Source: Siniperca chuatsi
Lineage: Eukaryota > Chordata > Actinopteri > Centrarchiformes > Sinipercidae
NCBI RefSeq assembly: GCF_020085105.1
Contig: NC_058052.1
Location: 14,956,233 to 15,020,232, forward strand
Length of the DNA stretch: 64,000 nucleotides
Reading direction: 5' to 3'
Shown here: one piece after another, positions 23,544 to 34,500 of the stretch
Layout of the letters: every line of letters starts with the position of its first letter
Numbering within the stretch: position 1 is the stretch's first letter
The notes under the pieces: model-generated
What the model was told of the DNA's origin: nothing
Seen by the model: the letters and a program-made list of their open reading frames with translations, nothing else
Database searches by the model: none
Program-made: the position numbers and the translations under genes

Positions 23544-23888
23544 CCGACTCTCTCTGTCCCTCCCCCGCTTCAGGACGTCACTGAAAGGGAGAGGACAGCA
23601 TCTTGGCTGACCCAGCTCTTTCTCTAGATAACTGAATTCAGCCAACCAAACAGGATCGACCTCTCTCCTTCTCTCTCAGCCCTCCAGCCATAGACACACA
23701 GCCAGAGGAGAGGGATGTCACAGCTGAAAGAAAGCCAGTCTTCCTCGGTCTGCATGAAAAACGAGCAGTGCGCGACCAGTCTTCACGTTTACGCACGGGG
23801 CATTTACTTCTTTTACGTGCCGTCCGGAGACAAATTGATCCAATTTTGGGCCTGTTGATTATTTGTCATCTCTCTGTTTGTGGTAATA

Positions 23889-26072
23889 ATGCTTCCCAGC
23901 CCGCTCATAACTTCTTCCACCACGCCTTTTTCTGTGAAGGACATTCTGAAGTTAGAGCTGCAGCAACAATCTCAGGAGCACCAGCTCCAGTTTATCTCTT
24001 GCTTCGATCTCCCTGGCGCGCTGGCACAGCCGGGAGCTTTCCCAAATAAACAGTCCCGCTCTCAATCACCGCCCTCCTGCATGTTGGCCGGTAGGGACAG
24101 CCCAAGTCCCATTAGCTCTGGTCTCTCGGAGAGCGAAGAGAAGATGTCGTACCTCAACACGCTGACTGTACAGGACCGGCTGGCGGAGTCCGGTCTGCCG
24201 GTGGAGACGTTCGGCAACCCGGCGCAGCACCACTCTGCAGACCTCCGGCTGGAGACCGAGCCGGAGGACCAAGATAACAGTGAGTACACAGTCTAATGAT
24301 AAATATGTTCATCCAAAAGTGAGTGAGGATGAGGATGGTGACAGCTGTCGTTTTATTGGTAATTGTATAAATCATAGCATGGACAGAGCTGACAGAGGAG
24401 TAAATCAGAATCATACGTTCATTAAACTTAAAACATTTGCCTATCTTGCTATTTGTCTGTCTTGTAAAAAAATGACAGTTAATTTTCTAAATTGACCTTA
24501 ATAGATATTTCTGGAGAAATACTGCGAACTGACAACATGTCATTTGTTGATTCATGTAAAAATGAATATATAACGATGAGCGATTGCACACAGAGGGAAT
24601 AGCTCCTCAGTTCTCCGCTTGAGTGATTTTAAGATCAATTTTAAATTAAAATATATATAGCTGCGCGTTTAATAGCTTAATTTTGTTATGTAATGATACT
24701 ATAATTCAGAACAAAAACACTATATAAAGCAAGTGCCACACCTTGCACATTGGACGCCCACTTAAAAAGGTTTTGTTCTATTCATTAGCTGCCAGCTACT
24801 TAATCGCTGTGCATAAAGCTCGCAGGCATTTAAGTATTGTTTACATCGGTACTGATTTGGGTATTTTCAAAAATCCATATAAGTCACTGAGCAGAAATGT
24901 ACAAAAGCACCAAACCTTAAATGACTGATTCACAATTTTTTAGATTTGGCCAAATTAATGTTCATTTAATCGTCACAGAAATCGGGAGAAGCTTTAATAT
25001 AAAATATATTTACCTTCAACTTTAATTTCCAAGATCTGAACGTTGATTAGTTTGCGTTCAAAAATGAATTGACAAATATACTTTATCAAAATTTCCTCCA
25101 CCTTTTGATTTATATCCAAATAAACACTTGCAAAAATGCTGGTAAAGCAATTACCAATCCAGATTGAAATATTTGAAGGTCAGTATTGTGGGGATAATAA
25201 TGCAAATTATAGAGAATTGTAGGGATTAAAAATCCGCAACAAAAATATGTGCCATGGAAAAAACTGTTTTGCTTCAATGTTTTAAGAAAATTAAGATTTC
25301 AAAATTAATTAATTAATGTGGATATCTGTGTGATGAGATTAGGAAACCATAGAGTGTTGGATAAATATTTCAAAATACTGCACGTCTTGTTTTCGCTTTG
25401 ATGTACAGTTAAGCGTTTCTTCTCTATGCAGAGAGCTGCGGTGCGTTGCGGGGTGAGTGTGAGGATCGAGACTCGGAGAAGCCCGCCACCAAGCAGCAGA
25501 GGACCAGGAGGAAACCCCGCGTCCTCTTCTCTCAGACTCAGGTGTTTGAGCTGGAGCGGCGCTTCAAGCAGCAGCGTTACCTGTCGGCCCCGGAGAGAGA
25601 GCACCTGGCCAGCTCCCTGAAACTCACCTCCACCCAGGTCAAGATCTGGTTCCAGAACAGGAGATACAAATGCAAGAGGCAGCGGCAGGACAAAACTCTG
25701 GAGATGGCAGGTCATCACCATCACCACCACCCACCACCGCCGCCTAGGAGGGTGGCTGTGCCGGTGCTGGTCCGGGACGGGAGGCCTTGTCTGACTGGAT
25801 CCCAGAACTATAACACTTCTTACACAGTCGGAGCTCCAAACCCGTATAGCTACAATGGCTATCCTGCCTACAGCTATAACAACTCGGTGTATACTAACAC
25901 TTACTCTTGTACTTATTCTAGTTTACCTGCTCTGCCGCCCAGCAACACCACCGCTAGTGCTTTTATGAACATGAATTTGGGAAACCTTGGTGCACAGACG
26001 CAAAGCCAGGCTACCCAAGGACCAGTCGTCACGCCCTGCCAGGGAACTCTGCAGGGCATCCGGGCATGGTAG
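23889..26072 (+). CDS. nkx2.3: Homeobox protein Nkx-2.3 (NK2/tinman class)
   Basis: Two exons, 23889-24279 and 25432-26072 (TAG stop), phase 1 junction, 343 residues. The start ATG gives [20 protein letters not shown], which fits the NKX2-3 N-terminus; an in-frame upstream GTG was not used. Domains: TN/EH1 repressor motif [12 protein letters not shown] (12-23); homeodomain about 156-215 with helix 3 [14 protein letters not shown] and the NK2-type Tyr at homeodomain position 54; a [14 protein letters not shown] tract; the NK2-specific motif [12 protein letters not shown]; a Tyr/Asn-rich region; and the C-terminal GTLQGIRAW shared with Nkx2-3/2-5. The junction residues KSCG resemble KSCQ of human NKX2-3. 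Nkx2.3 is a nuclear DNA-binding factor used in pharyngeal endoderm and in gut and spleen mesenchyme. The got1 and slc25a28 neighbours match human NKX2-3. Confidence 0.97.
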
Positions 26073-26365
26073 CAGCTGGGAGAAACTTCTCTGGGATGAC
26101 TAAATGCACTCAAGCATGTCATCCTGTTCAGTTAATGCAATGAAAGCACACTTTAAAACTCTGTAACACATTACAGAACGTATAGGCCATTTGACTGTAA
26201 CTCAAGGCAGGCCTATAAGGAAACGCTAACCCTCTGAGCCACAATGTTTAAAACATATTAAACCTGCTGTTGGATATTTGATCATCTGATTGAATGTTGC
26301 CGATGAGCAAAGACTGTGCGTAACGTGGCCTGTTGGGGTTCAAAATGGATGTAATGTGCGACAAA

Positions 26366-26371
26366 AATAAA
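26366..26371 (+). terminator. Candidate nkx2.3 polyadenylation signal
   Basis: First AATAAA after the nkx2.3 stop, 294 bases downstream (context ACAAAAATAAAGGG). No transcript evidence. Confidence 0.45.
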
Positions 26372-27376
26372 GGGAACTTGTTTGGACATTTTCATACAAA
26401 CAAAAGTTTCTATTCTTAATATAGCCCATAATGAATTCATTATTGGCCTAACAAGGTTCATGCAATTAGATCCCCAAATCCATTGCAAGAAAGAAACAAT
26501 ATGGACCACAACTGCTAGGTATTGCAATCTTATAAAGTATTGTGTTTTAAAAAAAAATCTTTTTAAAAGTAAAGCTAAGTGAGAGAGATTGAACGGTAGC
26601 CTGTATGACCTGATTAAAACGCTTTTGTGTAATAGGGCTGTTTTACGCTCAAGTTACAATAACGATGAAACGAATCACTGATGATGAAATTAAATGATAT
26701 CAAACATAATGACACAAGTGACTGTATTGTGCTGTGCTTTGTGTGTGTATGTGTGTGTTCATTTGTTGGCTTATTAAAACACAGAGAACTACCGTACCTA
26801 AATAGACACGGTATACATTTGTGTGTAAATGGACGTTTTTATACCCAGTGGCACGTTTCTGGCGTGTTATTGCATTTCAACATTCATATGAATCTGGATA
26901 GGAAACTAAAATAAATTTATGTTGAGTTGGGTTTATTCCTCAAGCATATACGTAGCAGTAATTTCTCATCGTCTCAAATAGCCAAGCAAGCATCTCTTTT
27001 TTTTTCCTGTGAGAAAGCTTGTGGTAGACTTTGGTCTGAGACAAGAACCAGAAACAGAGAGAATTTAGAAGCGAGCTGATGTCCGGTCGGGATTTAGAGA
27101 TGGACATTAACCAGACAGACAGCATCCTCGGGACCCACAGAGCGAATAAACTCACAGAGGCTTGGATGATAAATATTGTTGGAAACGTTTCTCTTCGTTG
27201 ACACATGACACTGAAATATATCATTCCCAAATAACACAAAAAATGCTATATATGCTACTGTAATCCAAATAATAATAATAAATTGGCTTAAAGATATGGC
27301 CTACCATTACTTTTATAATGATTACATTATATCATAATTATATAATAATTACCAACATTTACCACGTAATCACTCA

Positions 27377-27378
<2 letters not shown>

Positions 27379-27421
<43 letters not shown>
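27379..27421 (+). repeat. (CA)n microsatellite
   Basis: About 21 CA units, read directly from sequence, between nkx2.3 and nkx3.3. Confidence 0.98.
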
Positions 27422-27424
<3 letters not shown>

Positions 27425-29743
27425 TGGAGATGGACTTAAACAAACACCTTCACCTCCTAGGCATGGTCGAAATAGCAGACACTATTAATGGAGATGAATG
27501 GCAACGTAAACAGAGTGTTTGTCTCTTGTGATAGCCTCGCTGGCCACTTCCCCTGGCTACTGCACTGCCGGTAGAACATACCTGGTGTCAGCTCTAAGTG
27601 CTGCAGAGTCACTAGTGTAAATAGAGCTGGCGACAGGACGGCGATGCCTGAGGACGCGGCCTGGCCACGGCTGCTCTGACAGGCGCTGCGATCGCTATCT
27701 TGTGCTTCCAAAGATAGTAGCTCTGCTCATCGCTGCGTTAGGCGTGGAGTTTCCCAAAACAAAGTATCCAATGGCAACCACTCAAGGAGCTCACAAAAGA
27801 ACCAGGGCCCAAATATAGAGAAGAAAAAGTGCGCGGAGAAGCTGGAGTAAAGGCTCTCCCATTAGGTGGCCCTCCAAGAGTCGCCGCCAACATCGCATCA
27901 GATGGGGGGGAAATCTGGACTATAGGCGCCAAACTATCTCAAATTTTACCTTTTACATTATGACATTATAATTTAGACAAAATGCAATTGTAATTGTAAT
28001 TTTAAATGAATTAAACAATTTAAACACGATTTTTTTGTGCGTAACAGAAATGTAATTCTTTTCTCACATGATCCACGCCACATAATCTATTTTCAGTAAT
28101 TGCTGTAATTATGTCTATAGCGATTTAGTGGATGCACATGCAGAGTTTCAATTAGTTAAGACTGAGGAACATTACTTAGCGGGCAAAGGAAAGGGAGGTT
28201 GACAATATGAGTGAATTTCAACACAGATTATAAAACATGCATGTTGCTTGTAACTATAAGTCAGTGAGTGAAGTAAAAGCTGCTTTATTCAGAAATTAAA
28301 ATCAACAGTAACAAAAATGTTTATAGCAAGCATGTTATTAAGTAATTCCCATACGGGTTTGCTGAATTAAAACGTTACATTTTGCGATGACATCTCGTAG
28401 TTTGAACCCATGTAAATGTGCCAGAACCTCTGTGTTTTAAAGGACATGTTTTAACACTCTAGAGCTGATTTGCGCTCTGTGGCAAACGGAGAGATTTATC
28501 TGTTTAGTCAGAGGAAGAAAACAAAACAGCACAGAGGAGGCAGATCACTGCATCTGTCTTCACGTCTCCTCAGTGAAGGGCAGGCCTGCTGATTGTGTAA
28601 TTCGTGTGCGTGCGTGTCTGTGTGTGAGAGAGAGATAGGTGGGAGGGATTTGCATAGTTGCATAGTTGCCATATTTTCTTTTTACTCATCTCTTAACTTT
28701 GGAATCCATGCATCATGACCACACGGTGGCGCTACTCACCTGTTTGAGCAACAGGGCTGGAGATCCTCTTTTCACACTAAAATACTTTTTCTATGGTCAA
28801 TCTCAGTTATTCAGTGAAATTTCGTGTCATGGGTTTTGTTAACAAACATTGTGGTTAAAGGCATCATGGCATCCAAAATCCCAGGCTGCTACATTAAAAA
28901 CTTCACAGCTGTAAGATTAGAAAATATCCACATTTTTATATTTTTCATAAAAGAACAACTGCTAAAATTCACTTTGAAGAATTACATTTTAAGATTAAAT
29001 CATGGATTGAAGCTAATTTAGGAATTTCAAATTAGAATGGTCCTGTCAGAGTACTGTGGCTAAAATTAAAGTCATATAATAATAGTTACACCTCATATGT
29101 AAAAGTGGGCTGCAGTATTGTGGAAGGATTTACGCACGCTTAGCGAACTTTACGCATCAGATTTTCTTACTACCGTTTACATATAATCAATACTTGGTAA
29201 ACACACAGTGGCTGAAACAGCTCTATTTTGCAAAAATTGTTGATACCATCCACTCTGAGTCTCTAACACATGTCTAATATTCACAATCATATTTGAAATG
29301 CTCAACGACGTCTAATTACTCTCCTCGTCTCCACAAGCAAAAACAAAATGAACCTTTTTTTGAATAATTCCTTGCTAATAAAAATCACCTCACCAAAGTG
29401 AAATACCTCGTCTGCAAAATCTGCAAAACCCTCGTCCTCAATTACAGCGCAGGGCACCAGCATGGAGCTGGGCGGCGAGAAGGAGGGACCAGGCAGGGAA
29501 AACAGCCTATCAAAGGTTAACTGGAGCTACTGCTGCTGCTGAGAATATTGTAATAGACTTGACAGCTCTTGATGTAGGCTGTTCATTAGCAGACCGGGCT
29601 TAGTTCGCCACAATTAAATTAGAGCAATTAAAGAGTGAAAAGATCGAATCAGTAAGGACTTTTGCTTTGAGTGGCTGATCTCTTGATGCCTCCAAATAAA
29701 TCGCATGCGAGAGTGAGGAAATATCCGTGTGATTATTTTCATC

Positions 29744-31355
29744 ATGACATTAAGTTTTTCGTCCTTCTTCATCAAAGACATCCTCACTGGACGTGATGCC
29801 TGGGGGAAGCCCGGTACCAGGAGTACAGAGGAGCTCCGCGTACCAAAGCGCAACACCTGCACCGGGCATGGTGGTACGAGAGTCCCTGAGCTGTCTCATC
29901 AAGAAGCGGATGAGAACCGCATCCACCCGGAGAGACTTCCTGTTGATCTCAGTCTGTCTGTTGGAAACCTCCGATCTGATACCTACAGCGAGGAGTCCAC
30001 AGGAGAGGAGACTGAGCATAGAGACGGTGAGAAGCTTTATTCTAGTGAGTAAGGAAGGAATTGTAAAGACTCTGTGGTTTTACACTGCAACAAAAGTGAC
30101 ACTAAGTTTCGCTTGTTTCCCGCATTTAGATTATATTTTCACCAATTGGCATCTTGAAATAAAAGAGACAGATAAAGTCACATGATTCAAGAATAAAACT
30201 TGAAAGAAATCGAATTTTGCTTTGGAAATAGGATGAATTTGTGTCACCTCAATGGCATGTTTGTCTCATCTTTTTGAGATCAATATGGTTTTAATTCAGA
30301 ACAGACAAATTATATGATGGGATATTTTCAGCAGTATTTACAGGGATTACAGTGATTTATTGTCCCCCACCAATTTCTTTGAATAAATCCAAAGATTTTA
30401 AGGACATATTTGCCCTGTCAGTCTCTGTTGTTTGAGAAATGTATACAGGCTATGGGACCGTGATGGGGGAAAAAAAACATAAAACCAAAAGGTTGCTGTA
30501 GAATGTGTTTGTAAAAATGTTCGCCTGATCTAAACGCCTTATTTATTTCATTATATCTTCTGACTTTCTGACAGTGTGAAAAGGATAGCATATGAAAACC
30601 TCATACTGGCCAACAGCCATAAGCTCTGGCGTTGTGCTTCAAAATCAGAATCAGAATCAGTAATACTTTATTGATGCCCGAGGGCAAACTCTTTTGTTAC
30701 AGCTGCTCACTATCACGTCAGTGCACACAGGAATAGAAGTACATTGCAATGACCACCTTTTGACCACCTTGACAGAGAAACACACTGATTGTCATCACAC
30801 AATTTTATTATCTTTCCTATAGGCGCTGCAGACCAGAAACTACACTGTGTGGAGCGGGACAAACGGCAGAAGAAGGAGGCGGAGACAGAGGAGGAGGGAT
30901 GTCACCACAGCGGGGAGAGGGTCAGCTGTTCACCCGATGAGCGGCAGTGCAGGCCCCGTACCAAGAAGCGCTCCAGGGCGGCCTTCTCTCACGCACAGGT
31001 CTACGAGCTGGAGCGCCGCTTCAACGCGCAGCGGTATCTTTCAGGTCCTGAACGGGCCGATCTGGCAGAAGCTCTGAAACTCACAGAGACCCAGGTGAAA
31101 ATCTGGTTCCAGAATCGGAGATATAAAACCAAACGGCGTCAGGTGGCGGCCGAGCTGGCGGCGTGCAGCTCCCATAAGAAGGTGGCAGTAAAAGTGCTGG
31201 TGAGGGACAATCAAAAGCAGTACTATCAAGCGAATGGAGTAGGACACGTCCCAATGACTGTGCCACTGTACCAGGCCTATCAGTACTACCCCTACCTGCA
31301 CTACTTCTGCCAGCCCTGGAGCATGAACAGCATGTCCTGTGGAGGGATGCTCTGA
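29744..31355 (+). CDS. nkx3.3: Homeobox protein Nkx-3.3-like (NK3/bagpipe class)
   Basis: Two exons, 29744-30026 and 30823-31355 (TGA stop), phase 1 junction, 271 residues. The ATG at 29744 gives [14 protein letters not shown], a TN/EH1 motif at the very N-terminus as in NK3 proteins; an in-frame upstream GTG was not used. An acidic and basic linker precedes the homeodomain (about 142-201), which starts [19 protein letters not shown] and ends [31 protein letters not shown] and KTKRRQ are typical of the NK3/bagpipe class and differ from nkx2.3 next door. [18 protein letters not shown] motif and a Tyr/Pro-rich tail (YQYYPYLHY) follow, as in Nkx3-2. It is assigned to nkx3.3 rather than nkx3.1 or nkx3.2 because of its position between nkx2.3 and slc25a28. 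Mammals lack this gene. It is probably a nuclear transcription factor of pharyngeal, skeletal or visceral mesoderm (inferred from the class). Confidence 0.9.
30646..30760 (+). mobile_element. Retroposon tail in the nkx3.3 intron
   Basis: Contains AATCAGAATCAGAATCAG, ACTTTATTGATGCCCGAGGGCAA, CTTTTGTTACAGCTGCTCAC and GTCAGTGCACACAGGAATAG. This matches a 3' tail (CTTTATTGATCCCCGAGGGGAAATTC) that is very common in teleost genomes and comes from LINE/SINE retroposons; the exact family was not established. It ends about 60 bases before the 3' splice site of the homeobox exon. Confidence 0.65.
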
Positions 31356-31591
31356 ACTCCAGAGAATGCATGACTTGAAGTGTCTCTCCCAACTCAAGGT
31401 GTTAGCAGCTTGCTGTACAGTCAGTGGAAGTCCATAGACACAATGCTGTATGTTGTCAAACTGACTGAGATTTTTTTTTCTATTATGGTTATTATTTGCC
31501 TTATAACTAGGAGCCAGTTTAGCATACTTAGGGTTCATACAATGGAAATAATGTCTCTCACCATTACTCGTTACATTTAGAGATATTCTGT

Positions 31592-31597
31592 AATAAA
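31592..31597 (+). terminator. Candidate nkx3.3 polyadenylation signal
   Basis: AATAAA 237 bases after the nkx3.3 stop (context TCTGTAATAAAAAC). No transcript evidence. Confidence 0.5.
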
Positions 31598-34500
31598 AAC
31601 AAAACAAAAAAACAACATATTAAATGTTAGCCTGCATCGGAGATTAGTGTGCGCATATAATACGTTACAAAACTCTTTTGAGACCGTAAACTGATTAGAT
31701 TATCACTGTGTGAAGACCGAGATTTGAGTGTGGTTATTTTGTAATGATTTACAAGAAAAATAATAATTTAAAGGCTAAATACTATTGACTTGGGCAGCCT
31801 TTTTTCTCTGATCTGCTGGGTAGTTTTCTCATAATCTTAAATTCTATTTATCTATCTTTTTTTAAAGACAAAATTTCTAAGGGACTGTACACGAATTATT
31901 GGGGTGAGGGGAGGTCAGAAAAAGGGGTGGTTATGTATTTCTTGTTTTTGCTGAGGGGAGGGTAGTCTGACATATGAGAGCAGAGAAAAGGTCTTTTTAT
32001 TTTTTAAACACCCCGATTTTATATTTCAGTATTCCCTTGTGGGATTAATAAAAAAGGGAATTGAATGGTATACTATAAACAATGGTTATAGTGTGCACAG
32101 TGGTTCATAAAGGTATGTTTTGTTATATGCAGAAGACAACAATCCTGTCTCTGTTTCAAGGATTTATGACACTAAATGTTATCTCTACCAAAAGTCGTTT
32201 CCTCTTTCAGTCTCTTCTGCATCATAACAAAAAGTAAGTGATGTTTGCCATAAATCTGGAGATCACTTATTCTGCCTGTAATTTGCTAATTTGTGAAAAT
32301 TCATAAATATGTTAAGGTTTGATTACACCATCTTAAATTCTTCATGCTTTGCCTTTTTCAATTTCAATGGTGAACGACTTGTACCAACACAGTTATTCAT
32401 TTTGCGGGAGGGTATTGCAGGGTTTTTTTTTAAGTCAAGGGTACGTTCAAATAAAATATTAACAATGCCGCGGAGGGTGTTGCAATTTTGAAAACTGAAA
32501 ATGAATATTTAATCTCGCTCCCCACCCCAGTAACTTTCATACGATCCCCCAATACCATGAAAATGAGGGAAAAAATAAGTTTAAAATTAGTTAGAAAATT
32601 AGTTTAAAGGTGGCATTTAGGTGGTAATCTAAATGATACCCTACAATAAAGTGCACAAAAATGTATGCTTTTGTTCAATTTACACAAATACTTGAAATAA
32701 TTCCAGTGGGTCTGAAAATATGTAGCTGTATTTTATTAATTATTTACAAATTATTTACAAAACGTATCACTGTAAATATACAAAATCAGGTAGTAACTCA
32801 CTTTTAGTTCACAGTAACAACTCCTGACTGGGTGCCTCAAGAGCCCATAGGATGATCTATATGTTGCTTTCTTCCCCCCTTAATGAATTCCAATAACAGT
32901 CCATTTTAAGCGACCAGACAGAGCAGAAAGGAATCCCGAATTTATACAAACCCAACGAGAAAAAGTAGCTTATCTTGACATGCGAGTAGCATGGCCGAGA
33001 CTCTGACATTTTTAGTGGGTATTTATTTTATTTATGGGACATCTTTATTGATCATGAAACTCAACATAACACCTGCAAGAACACATTCTTTATGTGAGGT
33101 TTAAGGACCTTTAGCTTTACCTTTTGGAGAGTGTCTGTGTGTGCATCTGGTATGGGGTTTTTTTTTTCCACACAGCACTAAAGCAACAGATTAAGAAGCA
33201 GTTGGGCTGGGCACAGGCTACATGAAAATATAACTTTCTGTATGCTTTTTAAAAAGTGTGTGTGTGTGGAAACGTAATACTAACCTAGTTCCATGCAAAG
33301 AAATGCAGACAACAGCAAACTGAGTTTACTTACTTTTTATTTTAGTATTACACAAAACTGACACATTTTACTGACATAACCTGATGATTATTAGAAGCTG
33401 AATATTTACTGTATTGTTGTTTTTAAAAAAGTTTTTTTTTATGTGTGTAAAGAGTCATGCGCAGGCCTACTCTCTACTGTGTGCTGTATGAGTCAAAGAG
33501 GATAAATAGACCGTGGAGATGTTGCACCATCCAGCCGGGCAGTGCAAGACAGCACACATTAATCATGCCTTACTGAAAAGACTACACCCTCATCCCAAAG
33601 GGATACACACAATGGCCACACTTGATCGGAAAATAAAAACATAATTCCTAAGTGAGGTTACTGGTTCTTCGGCTTAGTCCTTAACTGGTTGTACTTATTT
33701 ATGGCATAAATGGAGCCTGCAGGCTGCCCTGACTGATGTATTACAGGTAAACAGATAAAAGTTTTCAATGTGGCCAAAAATGTAAAAAAAAAAAAAAAGA
33801 AAGAAAAAAAAAGAAATATTTGTGCAACATGTTCAGTGATATCATGATGATTTATTGTTTGCTCATGTACAAAATGTTTGCAAGTATTTGTCTACAGGAA
33901 GGTAATGTCCTGTCTATCTAAGCCTAGCAAATATTATTATTACTATATTACAACATTAAAGAGGCCGTGACATCAAAGAACTGTGATGCTAAATAAGTAC
34001 TTCAGTTTCCCTTTTCCTGAAACAAGCTGCTTTGGCAGAGATCATCACCTTTTGCCATACTCTGGCACCAGCCCAAACCTCATTTATCTCTTATATCACA
34101 ACACCACTTCAAGCTACCGTGAGTGGTTGACACTGCAGGTTTCTGGGAGGGAGGAATAACACGCATCCTTTTGACTGTCCGACTGTAAGTCACCAGGGCA
34201 CCATTAAGTTTAATTATCATCATTTACACAGGGTGTATTTGCTTTTCAAGATTTCGACAACACTATGCAACAGAAAAGGTCGTGGTGTTGCATTGTGGCT
34301 CCGAGGTATGCCACTTTCTATGTGCTCTGATTATTCACATTGTGCTGGTGAATAGTTGCTTTAGTCATTGCTGTCTACCATGACTAGATAAGATTTTGTT
34401 CTGTTTCCTGCTCCCAGTCTGTGATGTCACACTGATATACATTTCCATAGAACAAGTAAGGCACTGAAAAACATGAGTGACACAAGATGATCTTGATGAT

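Larger units (their letters stand above)
13939..23888. other. Gene-poor interval between got1 and nkx2.3 (divergent promoters)
   Basis: got1 points left and nkx2.3 points right, so both promoters lie here: got1 just above 13938 and nkx2.3 below 23889. No convincing coding exon was found; the open frames in it are short, lack recognisable domains and lack splice context. Roughly 14.8-15.8 kb and 17.2-18.7 kb are repeat-derived (listed separately). The stretches 19.9-21.3 kb and 21.4-22.6 kb are complex, non-repetitive sequence that could hold regulatory elements for nkx2.3. That is inference only. Confidence 0.6.
26073..29743. other. Non-coding interval between nkx2.3 and nkx3.3
   Basis: Holds the nkx2.3 3' untranslated region, a CA microsatellite and the nkx3.3 upstream region. 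No coding exon was found. 27.6-27.9 kb is comparatively GC-rich and complex (GCGCGGAGAAGC, GTCGCCGCCAACATCGC). The last 300 bases before nkx3.3 contain a TCF/LEF-like CCTATCAAAGG at 29506-29516 and AT-rich homeodomain-type words (CAATTAAATT, CAATTAAAG). These could be promoter elements; unproven. Confidence 0.6.

Noticed and set aside
23349-23645. 98-codon minus-strand frame with a long Ser-Leu repeat
   Set aside because: Produced by translating the (GA)n tract; not a gene.
31041-31607. 188-codon open frame on the minus strand over nkx3.3
   Set aside because: It is the antisense shadow of the homeobox exon and has no recognisable domain.
32030-32060. Possible retroposon tail (CCTTGTGGGATTAATAAAA)
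   Set aside because: Short partial similarity only; may equally be a chance AATAAA in the nkx3.3 3' flank.
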